Shown here in pieces: positions 31,931-34,686 of a stretch of DNA of 34,686 bases. The position numbers and the translations under genes are program-made. Source of the stretch: an uncultured Chlorobiales bacterium. Its GTDB lineage: Bacteria; Bacteroidota; Chlorobiia; Chlorobiales; Thermochlorobacteraceae. How positions within the stretch are numbered: the stretch's first letter is position 1; every line of letters starts with the position of its first letter. Under the pieces are notes generated by a model, which saw nothing but the letters and a program-made list of their open reading frames with translations, had not been told where the DNA came from and did no database searches. The stretch is taken from contig CALKXI010000076.1 of the NCBI GenBank assembly GCA_938003965.1, positions 1 to 34,686 on the forward strand, read 5' to 3'.

Positions 31931-32736
31931 TTTCAGAAGTTCAAGTGGAAAATCGCATTTCGCGACTATGCCAATCAGAGAACAAACTGTTGGTCGCGTA
32001 TTTAATGCCCGAATTTCCCGTTGCAGGTGCGACGCTTCCTGCACTCTTTGCGTTGGAACAATCAGGCGTGAATGTGATTGAACTTGGCATGCCGCACAGC
32101 GACCCACTTGCCGACGGCAGAACGATTCAAGAAGCGGCGCAAGTTGCAATTAAAAACGGCGCAACGCTGAAGAAAGTCCTCGCGCTCGTTCAAGAAGCAC
32201 GCGCTAAGGGATTGAACACCGCGCTCATCTTGATGGGCTATATCAATCCGATTTTGAGATATGGGATGAAGGCGTTTTTAGACGATGCCAAAGCCGCAGG
32301 CGTCGATGGCTTCATCATTCCCGACTTGCCGCCCGAAGAAGCCGATGCGTTCCGACATGAAGCCATAGCACGCCATCTCTCCATGACCTTTCTCATTTCG
32401 CCTGTTTCATCGCCCGAGCGCATTGCAGAGATTGATAAACGCTCAACCGATTTTTCATACTGCCTTGCCGTAAATGCAACCACAGGCACGGCGAAACTTT
32501 CCAACAAGAATACTTACAGCGAACTTGAAGCCTACCTCGAGCGCGTGCGCGCGAATGTCTCGAAAAAATTTGTGGTGGGGTTTGGCATTAAAGAGCGCGA
32601 GCAAGTGGCGTGGATTTTGGAGCGCGCTGATGGTGCGGTTATCGGCTCGGCGTATTTGAACGCGATTGCGTCGGCACAAACGCCCGATGAAGTCGCGCAG
32701 AAGACACAAGGCTTTTGGTTGCGGTTGCGCATGTAA
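31927..32736 (+). CDS. trpA: Tryptophan synthase alpha subunit
   Basis: TrpA cleaves indole-3-glycerol phosphate to indole, which passes to TrpB. The 269-residue TIM barrel has the two catalytic acids E52 (VIELGMP) and D63 (SDPLADG). The later family segments GFIIPDLPPEEA, FLISPVSSPERI and VVGFGIKEREQV bind the phosphate and close the barrel. The first loop (PEFPVAGATLPAL) lacks the usual TAGDP wording but is otherwise intact. No trpB or other trp gene is adjacent. The gene is instead coupled to an upstream gene of unknown function. Confidence 0.95.
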   Translation: MISEVQVENRISRLCQSENKLLVAYLMPEFPVAGATLPALFALEQSGVNVIELGMPHSDPLADGRTIQEAAQVAIKNGATLKKVLALVQEARAKGLNTALILMGYINPILRYGMKAFLDDAKAAGVDGFIIPDLPPEEADAFRHEAIARHLSMTFLISPVSSPERIAEIDKRSTDFSYCLAVNATTGTAKLSNKNTYSELEAYLERVRANVSKKFVVGFGIKEREQVAWILERADGAVIGSAYLNAIASAQTPDEVAQKTQGFWLRLRM

Positions 32737-32786
32737 AACAAAGTCCATATTTTCTGAAAGTTGTTCATCATACAACGAAAAAACCT

Positions 32787-34686
32787 ATGGCAAAATTGCT
32801 TCGTGCCCTAACGCTTTCCTGCTGCATGCTATGGCTATCTCATCACGTTTCATTTGCTCAATTCAGCGGCATTACGGGAACGGGCGACGGCATCAATTAT
32901 CAATACTACGGCACAATCACAACGGCACTCGACGAGATTCGCCCCTTTGGCATTTACGCCACGAGCATTAATGTGTATATCGACTTCTGGCAATCAGGGT
33001 TTACATCAGGCGTTGATTTGACAAGTGCAACGCTTTACTACAAAGTCAACTCGCCCATCTTTGGAACGGCAAACGACGCGAGTTGGACGCAAGTAACAGG
33101 CACAATCAGTGCCGTTTCCTCGAGCAACAACGACCGTGCGACCTTCACGCTGACAGGCGTTTCACCGAACACCGACATTATGTTTTACATTCGTGCTCAA
33201 ACAAACACGGGCGGAGCGCGCGATGGCTATGCCTATCCGGGACAATCATCATGGTCGACGACTGCGCCAAGTTCGCAGGCACAGACCTACAAAATTCGCT
33301 TTAATCGATCTTCTGCTTACAACACCCTTCGCATTGACGGTCAGCCGCACGATTGGCAAGCCACATCGCAAGTTGCACTGCGAAGCACAGCGTCAACAAC
33401 ACGCACGCTCGACCTCATGTGGGACGCGACCTACATCTACTTTCTTATCAACGATGGATTTTCTGCATCAGCAGGAGACCGCATTCACTTCGGATTCGAC
33501 CGCAATCCCAGCTTGGGCGGAAACGCCAACGGCACAACGATAAACTTCAGCGGCGCGTCATTTCCTGAAAACTATCGCCCTGACATCATCTTTCGCGCCA
33601 GAGGCACAGGCTCAGGAACTTGGACAAACGACCGCGCTACTGCCGATGGCTCAAATGGCTGGACCTACACTGGCGACATCGGCAATTCCGCAACCAGCGA
33701 CATGTGGAGCGTTTCAGGCTCAAACACATCGCTTTTAGAAGTACGCATTGCAAGAAGTGCAATCGGCTCATTTGATTCGCTCGGTATTTTTGTTTGGCTC
33801 TCGAACAGTAGTGATAACCTCTACGACGCCTTTCCACACGGCAATCCTCAAACCAACGGCTTGATGCCCATTCAAATTGGCTTGCCAAACCTCGACGACG
33901 GCACAACTCCGAGCACCGACCGCTACTTCGACGGTCAATATAGCCACACCTTTAACTTTGACATCTTCGGCATTACAACATATCGGGATTTGCGCATTAG
34001 TTCGCCAACAGGCGTGGAGATTGGCATTTCTAACTCGCTTTCAGGTCTAACCATAACGCGCGACTTGCGAGTCGACGCTAACGCAACATTGCGTCCACGA
34101 GCCGTTCAAACCATTACGATGACAGGTGCACAAGGCAACATCATCAACAATGGCTTTATTAACGCTTCGCCTGCATTTGCAAACGATTTGAACTTCGTTA
34201 TCGACAGCACAATTACGCTTTCAGGTTCAAGCCCTGTCGATGTTTTCAACCTAACGGTCAATGCAGGCGATACGCTCAAAGTAACCGGTACAAACTTGCG
34301 CTCGGGCAATACGGGCACTGTTACCGTCAACGGCACGATTGAATTCAGCGAAACAAATTTTTTAGGTCAGTGGAGCACCTCACCGTTAAATGCAGACTTT
34401 GCGCTCGACAGCGGCGCAACGCTCATCACCGCCAACCAGCGCGGCGTGAATGGCGATAACTCTTCATCATTTAACGGCACGATTCGCGTTAATGGCACGG
34501 TAACTTACGATAGCAACGCAACCTATATTTTTTCGCGCGACGGCGACCAGACCGTTGGATTTACTTCACAAGGCACACTGCCCGCGATTTCACAAGCTAA
34601 TCGTATCGCAACGCTCACGCGACCTACAACGCGCACCGTAACGCTTGAAAATAACTTCACCGTAACGGCGGCAAGTTCATCGCCTG
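32787..34686 (+). CDS. Large secreted surface-type protein with CBM9-like domain, C-terminus beyond window
   Basis: An open frame begins at ATG 32787 and runs in frame to the right edge (633 residues visible). It starts with a signal peptide (MAKLLRALTLSCCMLWLSHH..., cleavage near VSFA|Q). Residues 25-175 form a strand-rich, Ig/fibronectin-like region, and about 180-370 resemble a CBM9/DOMON-like carbohydrate-binding domain (IDGQPHDWQA...LMWDATYIYF). From about 385 the sequence is a Ser/Thr/Asn/Gly-rich run of short beta strands (for example NATLRPRAVQTITMTGAQGN), like solenoid adhesins. A T9SS sorting domain may follow beyond the edge, but it is not visible. The function is likely extracellular binding; an enzyme is not excluded. 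Confidence 0.85.
   Translation, partial: MAKLLRALTLSCCMLWLSHHVSFAQFSGITGTGDGINYQYYGTITTALDEIRPFGIYATSINVYIDFWQSGFTSGVDLTSATLYYKVNSPIFGTANDASWTQVTGTISAVSSSNNDRATFTLTGVSPNTDIMFYIRAQTNTGGARDGYAYPGQSSWSTTAPSSQAQTYKIRFNRSSAYNTLRIDGQPHDWQATSQVALRSTASTTRTLDLMWDATYIYFLINDGFSASAGDRIHFGFDRNPSLGGNANGTTINFSGASFPENYRPDIIFRARGTGSGTWTNDRATADGSNGWTYTGDIGNSATSDMWSVSGSNTSLLEVRIARSAIGSFDSLGIFVWLSNSSDNLYDAFPHGNPQTNGLMPIQIGLPNLDDGTTPSTDRYFDGQYSHTFNFDIFGITTYRDLRISSPTGVEIGISNSLSGLTITRDLRVDANATLRPRAVQTITMTGAQGNIINNGFINASPAFANDLNFVIDSTITLSGSSPVDVFNLTVNAGDTLKVTGTNLRSGNTGTVTVNGTIEFSETNFLGQWSTSPLNADFALDSGATLITANQRGVNGDNSSSFNGTIRVNGTVTYDSNATYIFSRDGDQTVGFTSQGTLPAISQANRIATLTRPTTRTVTLENNFTVTAASSSP

Overview
The window is a compact, gene-dense bacterial chromosome segment that looks like the Chlorobiota/Bacteroidota (FCB) lineage, most likely a Chloroherpeton- or Thermochlorobacter-like member of the Chlorobiota. 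This assignment is an inference. It rests on a type IX secretion sorting domain, DUF5686 and DUF2480 proteins that are typical of this lineage, a promoter matching the Bacteroidota-type consensus (TTTG-N19-TAnnTTTG), and a dispersed GTCATTCTGAACGAAG-type repeat. No phage, IS element, CRISPR array or rRNA was seen.

Layout. (1) 1-2.5 kb, minus strand: a lipoprotein cut by the window edge, an outer-membrane barrel protein, a calcineurin-like phosphoesterase and a Rad52/DdrA-like protein. (2) 2.6-5.2 kb: a secreted TlpA-like protein that has lost its CxxC motif, translationally coupled to a methyltransferase, then an orphan antitoxin-like gene. (3) 5.2-9.5 kb: a stand-alone oligopeptide ABC ATPase and a secreted GH13 amylase-family enzyme with a T9SS tail, followed by a terminator and a tRNA-Met(CAT). 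(4) 9.7-14.7 kb: a PlpD-like patatin/beta-barrel protein, then thyX, a receiver-DHp protein without ATPase domain, and a UbiA prenyltransferase. (5) 14.7-18.4 kb, minus strand: an iron-sulfur cluster operon iscR-iscS-iscU-iscA continuing into three little-known genes (a possible B3-fold protein, a 50-aa membrane protein, a single-module DUF2480 protein) and ending at a strong terminator. Its promoter carries IscR-type palindromes. (6) 18.4-26.3 kb: the conserved translation/transcription cluster rimP-nusA-infB-rbfA-truB-ribF-rpsO, driven by a clear Bacteroidota-type promoter and followed by a terminator. A hairpin-terminator lies in the leader. (7) 26.3-34.7 kb: ychF, a DUF5686 outer-membrane protein, a dispersed-repeat cluster, queE coupled to a VanX-like dipeptidase, an unknown gene coupled to trpA, and a large secreted protein that runs off the right edge.

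The most interesting parts are the iscR-iscA operon extended by three uncharacterised genes, the regulatory DNA between iscR and rimP (two IscR-like boxes on one side, a leader terminator on the other), the Rad52-like/phosphoesterase pair, and several proteins that keep a fold but have lost the usual catalytic part (TlpA without cysteines, histidine kinase without ATPase).
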